From assembly GCA_027858995.1 (NCBI GenBank), contig JAQIBP010000106.1, forward strand, positions 1 through 43,076: a stretch of DNA of 43,076 nucleotides. The letters run 5' to 3'. Position numbers and translations under genes: made by a program. The notes under the pieces are model-generated. The model worked only from the letters and a program-made list of their open reading frames with translations. It did no database searches and was not told the origin of the DNA. The stretch is from Deltaproteobacteria bacterium. Its GTDB lineage: Bacteria; Desulfobacterota; Desulfobacteria; Desulfobacterales; Desulfobacteraceae. Shown here one piece after another: positions 26,342 to 35,444 of this stretch (its first letter is position 1; each line of letters begins with the position of its first letter).

Positions 26342-26442
26342 AAAGCCCAAATGTTTGTTGTAACCTCCAGTGGAAGGATGTTTATCTGGAAGGAGCATTA
26401 TGGATCTTTGCAATACAAGCTCTTGATGAATGAAGCGTTAAG

Positions 26443-26478
26443 ACCGTCAATTGTTTGAGCGTAGCGAGTTTTGACGGT
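26443..26478. repeat. inverted repeat in the bamD-bamE gap
   Basis: ACCGTCAA (26443-26450) and TTGACGGT (26471-26478) are exact complements. Further out, GATGTTTATC and GATAAACATTC form a second, wider imperfect pair. The whole 26342-26584 stretch has no credible gene and seems to be a structured intra-operon spacer. Confidence 0.6.
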
Positions 26479-26584
26479 TAGCGGAATGAATCTTAGAGAT
26501 TGTTGCAATGTCCATCCAGCGAATGGAAGATAAACATTCTGGAACGGGTATAGTAAACGTTGTTAAAAATTTAGGAGATAGAAA

Positions 26585-29500
26585 TTGAAAAACGAAGTAT
26601 TGCCAACAGAAACAATTCAAGAATTTTCTAAAGGCCTTGTTTCTAAAAATTCGGGAAATCAAAATTTTGGAGATGTAATGGTTGTTGGTGGAGGTGTCAG
26701 CGGCATTCAGGCCTCTCTCGATCTTGCAACTGCCGGGTTTAAGGTCTACCTGATTGAGAAAGGAGCCAGTATTGGCGGCCACATGGCCCAGCTTGACAAG
26801 ACCTTTCCCACAAATGACTGTTCAATGTGAATTCTCTCTCCTAAACTGGTCGAGGTCGGCCGGCATCCAAACATAGAGGTTTTGACATTCACTGAAGTTG
26901 ATCAGGTGGAAGGTGAACAGGGTGATTTTAAAATACGCCTGAAAACTAAACCAAGATACATCATAGAAGAGAAGTGTACTGGCTGTTCAACCTGTACGGA
27001 ATACTGTCCTGTTCAATATCCCGATGCATTTAACCAGGATATTTCAGGCAATAAGGCTGTCCATGTATATTTTTCCCAGGCAATCCCGCTTGTTGCATAT
27101 ATTGATGAATCATGCCTCTATCTTAAAGACAAAAAATGTGATATCTGCCGGGGTATATGTAAGACTGGTGCCATAGATTTTAACCAGACCGTTCAGAAAA
27201 CAGATATCAACGTAGGTGCAATCATTTTGTCCTATGGTATTGAGCCCTTTGATCCCGGTGTCAAGGATGAATATGGTTACGGCAGACTGCAAAATGTCGT
27301 AACAAGTATGGATTATGAAAGACTTTTATCCTCCACAGGTCCCTATGAAGGTCAGGTCAGGCGCACTTCAGACAGAGAACACCCCAAAAAAATAGCCTGG
27401 ATTCAATGTGTTGGTTCAAGAAGGGTCACTGAAGGTGATAACAGCTATTGCTCCGGTGTTTGCTGCACCTATACACAAAAACAGGTAATTTTAACAAAAG
27501 ATCATTATCAGGATGCTGAATGTACAATTTTCCACAACGATATCCGCTCCTTTGGTAAGGATTTTGAACGATATTATCAGCGGGCAGAAGCGTATGACGG
27601 CGTTCGGTTTATAAGAAGCTATGCATCAATTGAGAAGGAAAACCCAGAAAATAACAGTGTGGTTATAAGATATTCCACCTTTGATGACGGTGTTAAAGAG
27701 GAAGAGTTTGACATGGTGGTACTCTCTGTTGGTTTAAATCCACCTGCTGATTCCAGAATGCTTGCTGATAAATTTGGCATTGAATTAAATGCCCATGGAT
27801 TTAATAAAGAAATTCATTCTAATCCGGTTAAAACATCAAAACCCGGAGTATTTGTAAGCGGAGCTTTCCAGGGTCCCACAGATATCCCGGAATCTGTATT
27901 TACTGCCTCGGGAGCGGGTTCCCAGTGCGGCGAATTGCTTGATTACAGACGGGGAAACCTTTCAAGAGAGAGGATATATCCGCCGGAAACAGATGTTTCC
28001 CAGGAAGAGCCGAGAATCGGTGTTTTTGTCTGCCATTGCGGTGCCAATATCTCAAGCGTTGTAGATGTTCCCTCCACGGTTGAATATGCCTTGACACTTC
28101 CCAATGTGGTTTATGCCAAGGAACAGCTTTTTTCATGTGCAACAAACTCTGCCCAGGAGATTACAGAGCTTGCAAAGGAAAAAGGCCTTAATCGTGTAGT
28201 TCTTGGAGCATGTTCGCCAAGAACTCTTGAACCTTTGTTCAGGGATACCCTTAGAGAAGCCGGTTTGAATCAATATTATCTTGATATGGCAAATATCAGA
28301 GAGCACTGCTCCTGGGTTCACTCAAAACAGAAGGAAGATGCAACTAAAAAGGCCCAGGACATCATCAGAATGTCAGTGGCAAGAGCAGCCTGGCTTGAAC
28401 CGCTGCAGGAATTTGATCTGCCTGTAAACAAAACAGCTCTTGTGGTTGGTGGCGGTATCGGCGGCATGACATGTGCGCTCTCCATCGCAGCCCAGGGTCA
28501 TGAAGTTCAACTTCTGGAAAAAGAGAAAGACCTTGGCGGGATAGCAAGGCGGCTTGATACCACCATAGAGGGAATGGATGTCCAGAAACATCTGAATGAC
28601 CTCATAACCAAAGTTTATCAGAATCCACGCATTCATGTATCCCATGAAGCTACTATTACTGATGTCTCTGGGTATGTGGGAAGTTTTGTCACCACCGTTG
28701 AAACCGAAGGGCAAATAAAAAAAATAAAGCATGGCGCTTCTGTTCTTGCAACAGGTGCAACAGAGTATGAGCCTGAAGAGTATCTTTATAAGGAAAATGA
28801 TGCAGTCTATACCCATCTTGAACTGGGAGAAGAGATTGCAAAAAAAGAGGAAAAAGTAGTAAATGCTGAAACCCTGGTGATGATTCAATGTGTCGGCTCC
28901 AGAGATGAGAAGAGAAATTACTGCTCCAGGGTCTGTTGCTCCCACGCTGTGAAAAATGCGATCAAGCTCAAAAAAATTAATCCTGATATGAATATCTATA
29001 TCCTTTTCAGGGATATGAGAACCTATGGGTTAAGAGAAGATTATTACAGAGAAGCTGCTGATATGGATGTGAAATTTATCCGCTATGAACCCGAAGAGAA
29101 ACCACAGGTTGAAGCTGTTGAAGAGGGCGGCCGATCCATTTTAAGAGTTACACTCCCAGATCCTGTTCTGGGTTACGGTCTTGAACTGGATGCTGATGTT
29201 GTCTCCCTTGCTGCTGCTGTGATTCCCAGTGAAACAACCACTAAAATTGCAGGTCAGTTCAAAGTAACCTTAAGCCCGGATGAATTTTTTAAAGAGGCTC
29301 ATGTCAAATTAAAACCTGTTGAGTTTGCAGCAGACGGTGTTTTCCTCTGCGGGACAGCCCACTATCCAAAGCATATACAAGAGACTATTAACCAGGCTTA
29401 TGGCGCTGCCGGCAGAGCATTAACACTGCTGTCACACGATACTGTTGTAGCTTCCGGTTCTGTCTGCGTGGTAAATGAGTATGATTGCGTTTCATGCGGT

Positions 29501-29737
29501 GCCTGTATTACAGCCTGTACCTACGGTGCCATTGAGTTTAAAGAGACTCCAAAGGGTAAGAAAGCGTGGGTCAATCCGGTTCTCTGTAAAGGAGACGGTG
29601 TCTGTAATGCAAAATGTCCGACAGATGCCATAGTGTTAAAGCATTTCACCGATGAAGAGATTTTTGGCCAGATTGATGCAGCTGTTACAGATGAAGAAAT
29701 TAGAAAACAGATGGATGCAGCATTTGAAGACGCATAA
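26585..29737 (+). CDS. bamE: HdrA-like FAD/FeS subunit of the Bam complex, selenoprotein
   Basis: 1050 aa when UGA 26828-26830 is read as selenocysteine (U82). TTG 26585 follows an AGGAG site. The N-terminal Rossmann motif [13 protein letters not shown] (residues 35-47) binds FAD. The context [18 protein letters not shown] is the HdrA motif that has Cys in most homologues and Sec in some methanogens. Ferredoxin-type clusters follow ([12 protein letters not shown] near 131, CDICRGIC, then [11 protein letters not shown] near 968 and [12 protein letters not shown] near 1000). A second Rossmann block, [14 protein letters not shown], lies near 620, so two HdrA-like FAD modules are fused. Likely the flavin electron-bifurcating/confurcating centre of BamDEFGHI. 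Confidence 0.93.
26846..26863 (+). promoter_or_regulatory. SECIS-like hairpin for bamE Sec82
   Basis: CUGGUC pairs with GGCCGG (six pairs including two G-U) around the loop GAGGUC, 15 bases after the UGA. The loop carries the GGU typical of bacterial SECIS elements and resembles that of E. coli fdhF. It lies within coding sequence, as bacterial SECIS elements do. Confidence 0.7.
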
Positions 29738-29802
29738 ACATAAATTGATAAATAAAGAGAAAATGGCAATATACAGCATGTTTCCAACATGGGAGATCAA
29801 GA

Positions 29803-30561
29803 ATGGATGAATTTAAACCAAAAATACTGGGTTTTGTGTGTCACTGGTGAGCATACGGTGCTGCTGACCTGGCTGGAGTTTCCAGACTACAATATGCTAA
29901 TGAGATGAGGCTTATCCGTGTCATGTGTTCGGGAAGAGTTGATCTTGAATTTATATTCAGATCCTTTGCCAAGGGACAGGATGGAGTATTTATTGGCGGT
30001 TGCAAATTAGATGAATGCAATTATACAACCCATGGTAATTATGATGCCCTTGCCAATACATATATTGCAAAAAGACTGTTAAAGCATATAGGCATTAACC
30101 CCAAACGCCTTCGTACTGAATTTATGTCAGGAGCCGACGGCCATCTCCTTGCTGAATATACAGATAATTTTTCAGGAGAAATCAGAGAGCTTGGCCCCCT
30201 TGGTACAAGTGAAGGCTTGAGCCGTGGTGAATTGAAAATCAAGCTTGAATCTGCAAGAAAACTTATTCCCTATTTAAGACTTGTGGAGAGAGAAAGACTG
30301 AGGGTTCCTGAAAAAACAAAAAAAGCATATACCAGTTTTTTTGAAAGCTATGAGACAAAAAATCTGTTTGATAAAATAGTATCAGATAAACTTGCAATAA
30401 GTCAGATTTTGCTGCTTTTAAAAGATAAAGCCCTTTCAACAAGCGATATTGCACAAAACCTGGATTTAAATCCTTCAGATGTTTCAAAACATATGAATAC
30501 ATCATCCAGGCAGGGTTTGATAAAATATGATACTAACAGCAACTGCTACGCACTAGCCTGA
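29803..30561 (+). CDS. bamF: MvhD-like FeS subunit of the Bam complex, selenoprotein with C-terminal wHTH
   Basis: 252 aa when UGA 29848-29850 is read as selenocysteine (U16). Without read-through the conserved N-terminus would be lost. The peptide KILGFVCHW-U-AYGAADLAG and then VSRLQY matches MvhD, where Cys occupies the U position; C41, C67 and C72 are the remaining [2Fe-2S] ligand candidates. MvhD transfers electrons between hydrogenase and HdrA; here it would link BamE with the NADH module. Residues about 195-252 form a winged-helix-like segment (STSDIAQNLDLNPSDVSKHM). Copy C of the palindromic element follows 9 bases after the stop. Confidence 0.93.
29873..29885 (+). promoter_or_regulatory. 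SECIS-like hairpin for bamF Sec16
   Basis: CUGG (29873-29876) pairs with CCAG (29882-29885) around the loop AGUUU, 22 bases after the UGA, with a GU in the loop. It is short but well placed for SelB recognition. Confidence 0.6.
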
Positions 30562-30569
30562 ACAGGAGA

Positions 30570-30693
30570 TACAAAATGCTAATTTCCCCAACTTCTTCGT
30601 TAGGACAAAATTTTAATCCTCGGAATACTATGGTGTATACCTGTGGTTAAAATTTTGTCCTGCCTTGAATTTGGGAAAATTTTCTATTTTGTA
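30570..30693 (+). repeat. long palindromic 3' element, copy C
   Basis: Begins 9 bases after the bamF stop. Outer arms TACAAAAT...ATTTTGTA and TTTCCC...GGGAAA enclose a CTTCGTT block and a perfect 15-bp inner stem, AGGACAAAATTTTAA (30602-30616) with its exact complement (30647-30661); the loop holds TCCTC...CCTGTGG. The layout matches copies A and B, although the stem sequence differs (AAATTTT instead of TTTTGC). It fills the gap between bamF and bamG. Confidence 0.75.
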
Positions 30694-30760
30694 CGCACCT
30701 GTTTTAAAGTTATAAAATAATAAAAGGTATTTGATTAGATAAATTCATAGGAAAGCTTTT

Positions 30761-31213
30761 ATGGAAATTGATAAAGTAGATAAGATTATTGATAAACATG
30801 GTGGAGATGCGAGTTCTCTGCTTCAAATCATGCTGGATGTTCAAAGTGAAAACAATTGGCTTCCCAAACAGGCTTTAGACAGGATTGGTGAAAAATTAGA
30901 AGTTCCCATGAACCGGATTCAGCATATAGCCACATTTTATAAAGCTTTCAGCCTGGTTCCCAAGGGGCGGCATAATGTCCATGTCTGTGTTGGTACAGCC
31001 TGTCATGTCAGAGGGGCTACCCGTATTCTTGACAGTGTGGAAGAATCAACAGGAATCAAGTCAGGGGAGACTGACCTTGATTTAAAGTTCAGCGTGGAGA
31101 CAGTCAATTGTCTTGGCTGCTGTGCTCTCGGACCGGTTGTGGAAGTTAATGGCAAGGTTCATGGTAAGATGACACCTGTTAAAACATCAGAAGCTTTAAA
31201 ATTATATGAGTAG
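30761..31213 (+). CDS. bamG: NuoE-like [2Fe-2S] subunit of the Bam complex
   Basis: 150 aa, normal NuoE length. The thioredoxin-like domain has C76-x4-C81 (CVGTAC) and C117-x3-C121 (CLGCC) binding [2Fe-2S] cluster N1a. The N-terminal helical part carries LQIMLDVQSENNWLPKQALD and IQHIATFYKAF, family landmarks. With BamH and BamI it forms a soluble NADH-dehydrogenase-like module. bamH follows after 9 bases. Confidence 0.93.
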   Translation: MEIDKVDKIIDKHGGDASSLLQIMLDVQSENNWLPKQALDRIGEKLEVPMNRIQHIATFYKAFSLVPKGRHNVHVCVGTACHVRGATRILDSVEESTGIKSGETDLDLKFSVETVNCLGCCALGPVVEVNGKVHGKMTPVKTSEALKLYE

Positions 31214-31222
31214 GGGAAAATT

Positions 31223-33157
31223 ATGGCGCGGTTAAATACGCCTGAAGAGTTATCAGACTTCAGACAGGAAATATTATCAAAAAGAGATCCTGACAATCCT
31301 TGTATTTCAGTATGCGCAGGAGCAGGTTGCGTTGCTTCCGGGGCAGACGAAGTTATAAAAGCTTTTAAAGAGGAAATTGAAAAACAGGATTTAACAGCAA
31401 AAGTAGATACAAAGGGAACCGGATGTCCGGGATTCTGCGAGCAGGGCCCAATTGTTGTTATTTACCCGGAAGAAATCTGCTATGTCCAGGTGAAGGCAGA
31501 GGATGTTGAGCAGATTGTTGCCGAGACCATAAAAGAGAACAAGGTGATTGACCGTCTGCTTTTTGCAGACCCCATCACAGGTGAAAAAGCAGTTAAAGAG
31601 TCTGATATCACATTTTATAAAAGCCAGGAGAGGACAGTCCTCTGCAATAACATTAAAATTGATTCCAAAAGTATTGATGATTATCTGGCTCTTGAAGGTT
31701 ATTCTGCCCTTGGCAAAGCTCTTGGAGAGATGACCGGTGCTGAAGTTCTCGAAGAGGTTAAAAAATCCAATATCAGAGGAAGGGGAGGTGCAGGTTTTCC
31801 TGCAGGCAGAAAATGGGAAGGCACACGTAATGCCAAAGACCCGGTCAAATATGTAATTGTCAATGCAGATGAGGGTGATCCCGGAGCATTTATGGACAGA
31901 GCCCTGCTTGAAGGCAATCCCCACTCCATTCTTGAAGGCTTAATCCTTGGCGGATATGCCATAGGTGCCAGTGAAGGCTATTTTTATGTTCGCCAGGAGT
32001 ATCCCCTTGCAGTGGATAATATCAACCTTGCCATAGAACAGGCTGAACATTATGGTCTTCTTGGAGAGAATATTCTTGGTTCCGGATTTAATTTCAAGGT
32101 CATTGTGCACCAGGGAGCAGGAGCCTTTGTCTGCGGCGAATCAACAGCTTTGATGGCTTCACTTGAAGGCCGGGTGGGTGAACCCAGGCCTAAATATATC
32201 CGTTCCAATATTAAAGGGTTGTGGCAAAAACCCTCTGTTTTAAACAATGTTGAAACATGGGCAAATATACCACTTATAGTTAATAATGGTGGTGAGTGGT
32301 TTACAAAGGTTGGAACTGAAACAAGCAAGGGTACAAAGATTTTTTCCCTTGTTGGGAAAATTAATAATACAGGTCTTGTTGAAGTACCCATGGGCATGAC
32401 GCTGCACGATATTATCTATAAAATCGGCGGCGGCATTCCTGGAGGCAAAAAATTTAAAGCAGTACAGACAGGAGGTCCTTCCGGCGGATGTATTCCCGAA
32501 GGGCAGCTGGATTTACAGGTGGGGTTTGATGAACTGACCAAGGCCGGCTCCATGATGGGCTCCGGCGGGATGATTGTCTTGGATGAAGATACCTGCATGG
32601 TGGATGTTGCAAGGTATTTTATTAATTTTCTCACTGAAGAGTCCTGCGGTAAATGTGTGCCATGCCGTGAGGGACTGCGCCAGATGCACAGAATTTTGAC
32701 CAATATTACAAAGGGAAGAGGCAGAGAGGGCGATATCGAACTTCTTGAAGATATTTCAGAAACTACTGTTGAAGCCTCTTTATGCGCCCTTGGTAAAAGC
32801 GCTCCAAATCCGTTCTTGAGTACTCTTCGTTATTTCAGGGATGAGTATGAAGCTCACATAAAAGAGAAACGATGTCCGGCTCTTGCCTGCAAAGAATTGA
32901 TTGTTTTCCATATAGATCCTGCTAAATGCCAGGCATGTGGCATGTGCCTTAAAAAGTGTCCTGCCGATGCCATTGACGGTGGCAAGAAAAAAATTCATAT
33001 CATTGATCAGGATAAATGTACAAATTGCGGAACCTGTTTTGAAGTCTGTCCTGATAAGTTTGGCGCAGTAACAAAGATTTCCGGAGAGCCTGTTCCAGAT
33101 CCTCTACCTGAAGAGAAGAGAATGATTGCCAAAAAAAGCCCTAAAAAGAAAAAATAA
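31223..33157 (+). CDS. bamH: NuoF-like NADH:acceptor oxidoreductase subunit of the Bam complex
   Basis: 644 aa. Domain order: N-terminal [2Fe-2S] thioredoxin-like part (CAGAGCVASGADEVI, GCPGFCEQGP), the NuoF core with FMN/NADH motifs (SNIRGRGGAGFPAGRKWEG, NADEGDPGAFMDR, GAGAFVCGESTALMASLEG), the N3 cluster ESCGKCVPCREG near residue 472, and two C-terminal [4Fe-4S] motifs (CQACGMCLKKCP near 568, CTNCGTCFEVCP near 597). The fusion is the same as in HndC/HydB-type bifurcating enzymes, and it would exchange electrons with NAD(H). The last bases carry a lysine-rich tail (KKSPKKKK). Confidence 0.93.
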   Translation: MARLNTPEELSDFRQEILSKRDPDNPCISVCAGAGCVASGADEVIKAFKEEIEKQDLTAKVDTKGTGCPGFCEQGPIVVIYPEEICYVQVKAEDVEQIVAETIKENKVIDRLLFADPITGEKAVKESDITFYKSQERTVLCNNIKIDSKSIDDYLALEGYSALGKALGEMTGAEVLEEVKKSNIRGRGGAGFPAGRKWEGTRNAKDPVKYVIVNADEGDPGAFMDRALLEGNPHSILEGLILGGYAIGASEGYFYVRQEYPLAVDNINLAIEQAEHYGLLGENILGSGFNFKVIVHQGAGAFVCGESTALMASLEGRVGEPRPKYIRSNIKGLWQKPSVLNNVETWANIPLIVNNGGEWFTKVGTETSKGTKIFSLVGKINNTGLVEVPMGMTLHDIIYKIGGGIPGGKKFKAVQTGGPSGGCIPEGQLDLQVGFDELTKAGSMMGSGGMIVLDEDTCMVDVARYFINFLTEESCGKCVPCREGLRQMHRILTNITKGRGREGDIELLEDISETTVEASLCALGKSAPNPFLSTLRYFRDEYEAHIKEKRCPALACKELIVFHIDPAKCQACGMCLKKCPADAIDGGKKKIHIIDQDKCTNCGTCFEVCPDKFGAVTKISGEPVPDPLPEEKRMIAKKSPKKKK

Positions 33158-33191
33158 CCCCAAAAGGAAAAATATAAAGAGAGCAGATAAA

Positions 33192-33773
33192 ATGAGTGAA
33201 ATAAAATTTGAAATTGATGGAATAAAAGTAAAAGCCAAAAAGGGAGAGACTCTCCTTGATGCAGCTCAGGATGCAGGCATATTCATCCCCACACTTTGTC
33301 ATCATGAAAAACTCGAACCTTTTGGCGGATGCAGACTTTGCATTGTAGAAGTAGAAGTAAAAGGCTGGACAAAACTTGTTGTCTCCTGTGTCTATCCGGT
33401 TGAAAAAGATATAATAGTCAGAACCAGATCTGAAAAAATTGATAGAATCCGTAAAACCATAATAGAACTTCTTATGGCTCATGCTCCTGATGCGCCTGAA
33501 CTTAAAAAACTTGCAAAAGAGTATGGAGCAAGCCGTGATCGTTATGAAAAAGATCCTTCATTCTGTATTCACTGCGGATTGTGCGTAAGATATTGTGCCG
33601 AGGTTAAAAAAGCCAATGCCATCGGCTTTGTTGACAGGGGAATTAACAAAGAGATCTGCTTTGTACCTGAAATAGCCTCACAAATGTGTAACGACTGCAA
33701 GGAGTGCTTTCCTCTGTGTCCTACATCCTATCTCCAGGCAGCGTTTGTTTTAACTGAGTCTTTGATAGCATAG
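33192..33773 (+). CDS. bamI: NuoG-like FeS subunit of the Bam complex
   Basis: 193 aa from ATG 33192; upstream in-frame ATGs lie inside bamH. The N-terminal plant-type [2Fe-2S] domain (TLCHHEKLEPFGGCRLCIVE, then CVYP) precedes a His-Cys region and two [4Fe-4S] motifs, CIHCGLCVRYC and CNDCKECFPLCP. It corresponds to only the first part of NuoG, without the molybdopterin domain, as expected for BamI. It is the last gene of the bam operon; no terminator hairpin was recognised in the 200 bases after it. Confidence 0.92.
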   Translation: MSEIKFEIDGIKVKAKKGETLLDAAQDAGIFIPTLCHHEKLEPFGGCRLCIVEVEVKGWTKLVVSCVYPVEKDIIVRTRSEKIDRIRKTIIELLMAHAPDAPELKKLAKEYGASRDRYEKDPSFCIHCGLCVRYCAEVKKANAIGFVDRGINKEICFVPEIASQMCNDCKECFPLCPTSYLQAAFVLTESLIA

Positions 33774-33976
33774 AAACACCAATATTAAGGGGCAAAAAAT
33801 TGAGATTCCGTTTCCCCAGCGGGATATTAATGTTCAAAACCTTTACTAAACTTCACTAATTGGTCTGTCTTGTTCAATTTCTACCTCCTGCATGGTAGAT
33901 TCATAGTTGCATAAAAACTATAAAATGGCTTGACTTTTTTATGCTGCTGATATCTTACTACTATGCGGAGAATGGA

Positions 33977-35434
33977 ATGCTTAAACTGACGGTATATAAG
34001 AAAATAATATTTGGATTTGGTGCTATTATGTTCATAATGATCATCTCCAGTTCCTTTGTATTATTTGAACTGAATACTGTATCAAAAGGGGCAAAAAATA
34101 TCCTTATCTCAAATGTCTGGCTCCAGGAATGGGCGACGCAATTGCAGGATCTCATCCAGAATGAAAATGAATACTTAAAAAAATACCTTGTTTCAAAAGA
34201 TGAGACCTATTTATCTCTATTGAATGAAACAGGCAGACAAATTGATCTGAATTTTAAGATATCGCTTGATAGAAAATCTTCCATGGAAGACCACTCATTA
34301 ATGCTTAATATGCTCAATGCCCACAATGTTATAATAAAAAAAATGAAAGATAAAAATTTTGATTCACCCTCGGATTATGCCAGGGTAATCGATGAAAATG
34401 TAAAAATACTTCTTGACTCCCTTGATATCATGATAAGGGAAAACCATACATTTATTGGAAAGGAGATTGGCAGAATTGAATTCATCACTGTCCGGGCTGT
34501 CCAGGTTGCATTTTTATTAATGGCAGGCACCCTGATTGTTGCAATAACAGCAGCCTTAATTATTACCCAGACTATTACAAGACCCATAGGAGAGCTGATT
34601 AAGGGTACTGAACAGATAGCAAAGGGTAAATTTGAAAAAATTAATGTCTCTTCCAATGATGAAATCACTCTGCTTGCAGATGCAGTAAATGATATGAGCG
34701 CAAAAATCAAAAGTACAAACAAGCTCAAAGCTGAGACCATGCACCAGATTTCCCATGAACTTAGAAACCCTCTTCAGGTAATGCAGTCAGCTCATGATAT
34801 TTTAAAGATATCAAAAGCTGTAAGGCAGGATAAGATAAAAACGCTTGCAATCATCGACACAGGTATAGGGAGAATTGCTGATTTCAGCCAGCAATATCTT
34901 GATCTTGAAAAAATTGAATCCGGTGCAATGCAGTATAATATGGAATTAACTGATCTTATTAAAATTATTGAACCAATTGTAGAGGAGACAAAAATAGTGG
35001 CAGATGCTAAAAACATCTATATGAGTTTGGATTCTGTTACTGTTCCCAATGTTATGGCAGATGCACAAAAAGTTTCAATTGTTATCTATAATTTAATCAA
35101 TAATGCTGTTAAATATACACCAGAGGATGGAGAGATTAAGATTAGTATCATGCCCTGCAAACTGGGAGTTCAAGTAGAAGTTCTGGATTCTGGAATCGGT
35201 ATAGACCAGGATGAGATTAATAATATATTTACACGGTTTTACCAGGCCAGGAATATAAAAAAGATAAAAAGCAGTGGATCCGGGGTAGGACTGGCTATGG
35301 TAAAGGCATATGTAGAAGGACATGGTGGCAGGATTTATGTTGAAAGCAGCCCTGATCACGGTTCATCCTTCAAAGTTGAGTTTCCAGCCGGTAAAGAAAA
35401 ACCCGTCAATACTCCTGGTGACCCTGCAGTTTAA
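33977..35434 (+). CDS. membrane sensor histidine kinase (GlrK/QseE-like organisation)
   Basis: 485 aa from ATG 33977, which has a GGAG site; an upstream in-frame ATG exists at 33941. Helix 1 (FGFGAIMFIMIISSSFVLFE) and helix 2 (AFLLMAGTLIVAITAALIIT) flank a periplasmic sensor of about 150 residues. Then HAMP (TRPIGELIKGTEQIAKGKFE), H260 in the H-box HQISHELRNPL, the N-box IYNLINNAVKYTPEDGE and ATPase motifs DSGIGI and GSGVGL. The following lipoprotein gene makes a pair like glrK-yfhG, but the sigma-54 response regulator normally third is absent. The signal is unknown; control of the bam genes is only a guess from position. Confidence 0.85.
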   Translation: MLKLTVYKKIIFGFGAIMFIMIISSSFVLFELNTVSKGAKNILISNVWLQEWATQLQDLIQNENEYLKKYLVSKDETYLSLLNETGRQIDLNFKISLDRKSSMEDHSLMLNMLNAHNVIIKKMKDKNFDSPSDYARVIDENVKILLDSLDIMIRENHTFIGKEIGRIEFITVRAVQVAFLLMAGTLIVAITAALIITQTITRPIGELIKGTEQIAKGKFEKINVSSNDEITLLADAVNDMSAKIKSTNKLKAETMHQISHELRNPLQVMQSAHDILKISKAVRQDKIKTLAIIDTGIGRIADFSQQYLDLEKIESGAMQYNMELTDLIKIIEPIVEETKIVADAKNIYMSLDSVTVPNVMADAQKVSIVIYNLINNAVKYTPEDGEIKISIMPCKLGVQVEVLDSGIGIDQDEINNIFTRFYQARNIKKIKSSGSGVGLAMVKAYVEGHGGRIYVESSPDHGSSFKVEFPAGKEKPVNTPGDPAV

Positions 35435-35444
35435 TGAAGAGGTT

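Noticed and set aside
26585-26882. bamE read as two separate genes (a short 81-residue protein and a 951-residue protein)
   Set aside because: Both parts are in the same frame, the only break is one UGA at a known Cys/Sec position, and a SECIS-like hairpin follows; selenocysteine is the better explanation than a frameshift or pseudogene.
29905-30561. bamF starting at ATG 29905
   Set aside because: That start removes the conserved GFVCHW-x-AYGAADLAG motif, which is encoded immediately upstream in the same frame across a UGA.
33126-33191. bamI starting at 33126 within bamH
   Set aside because: The extension is lysine/asparagine-rich sequence from the overlapping bamH tail; ATG 33192 begins the ferredoxin domain directly.
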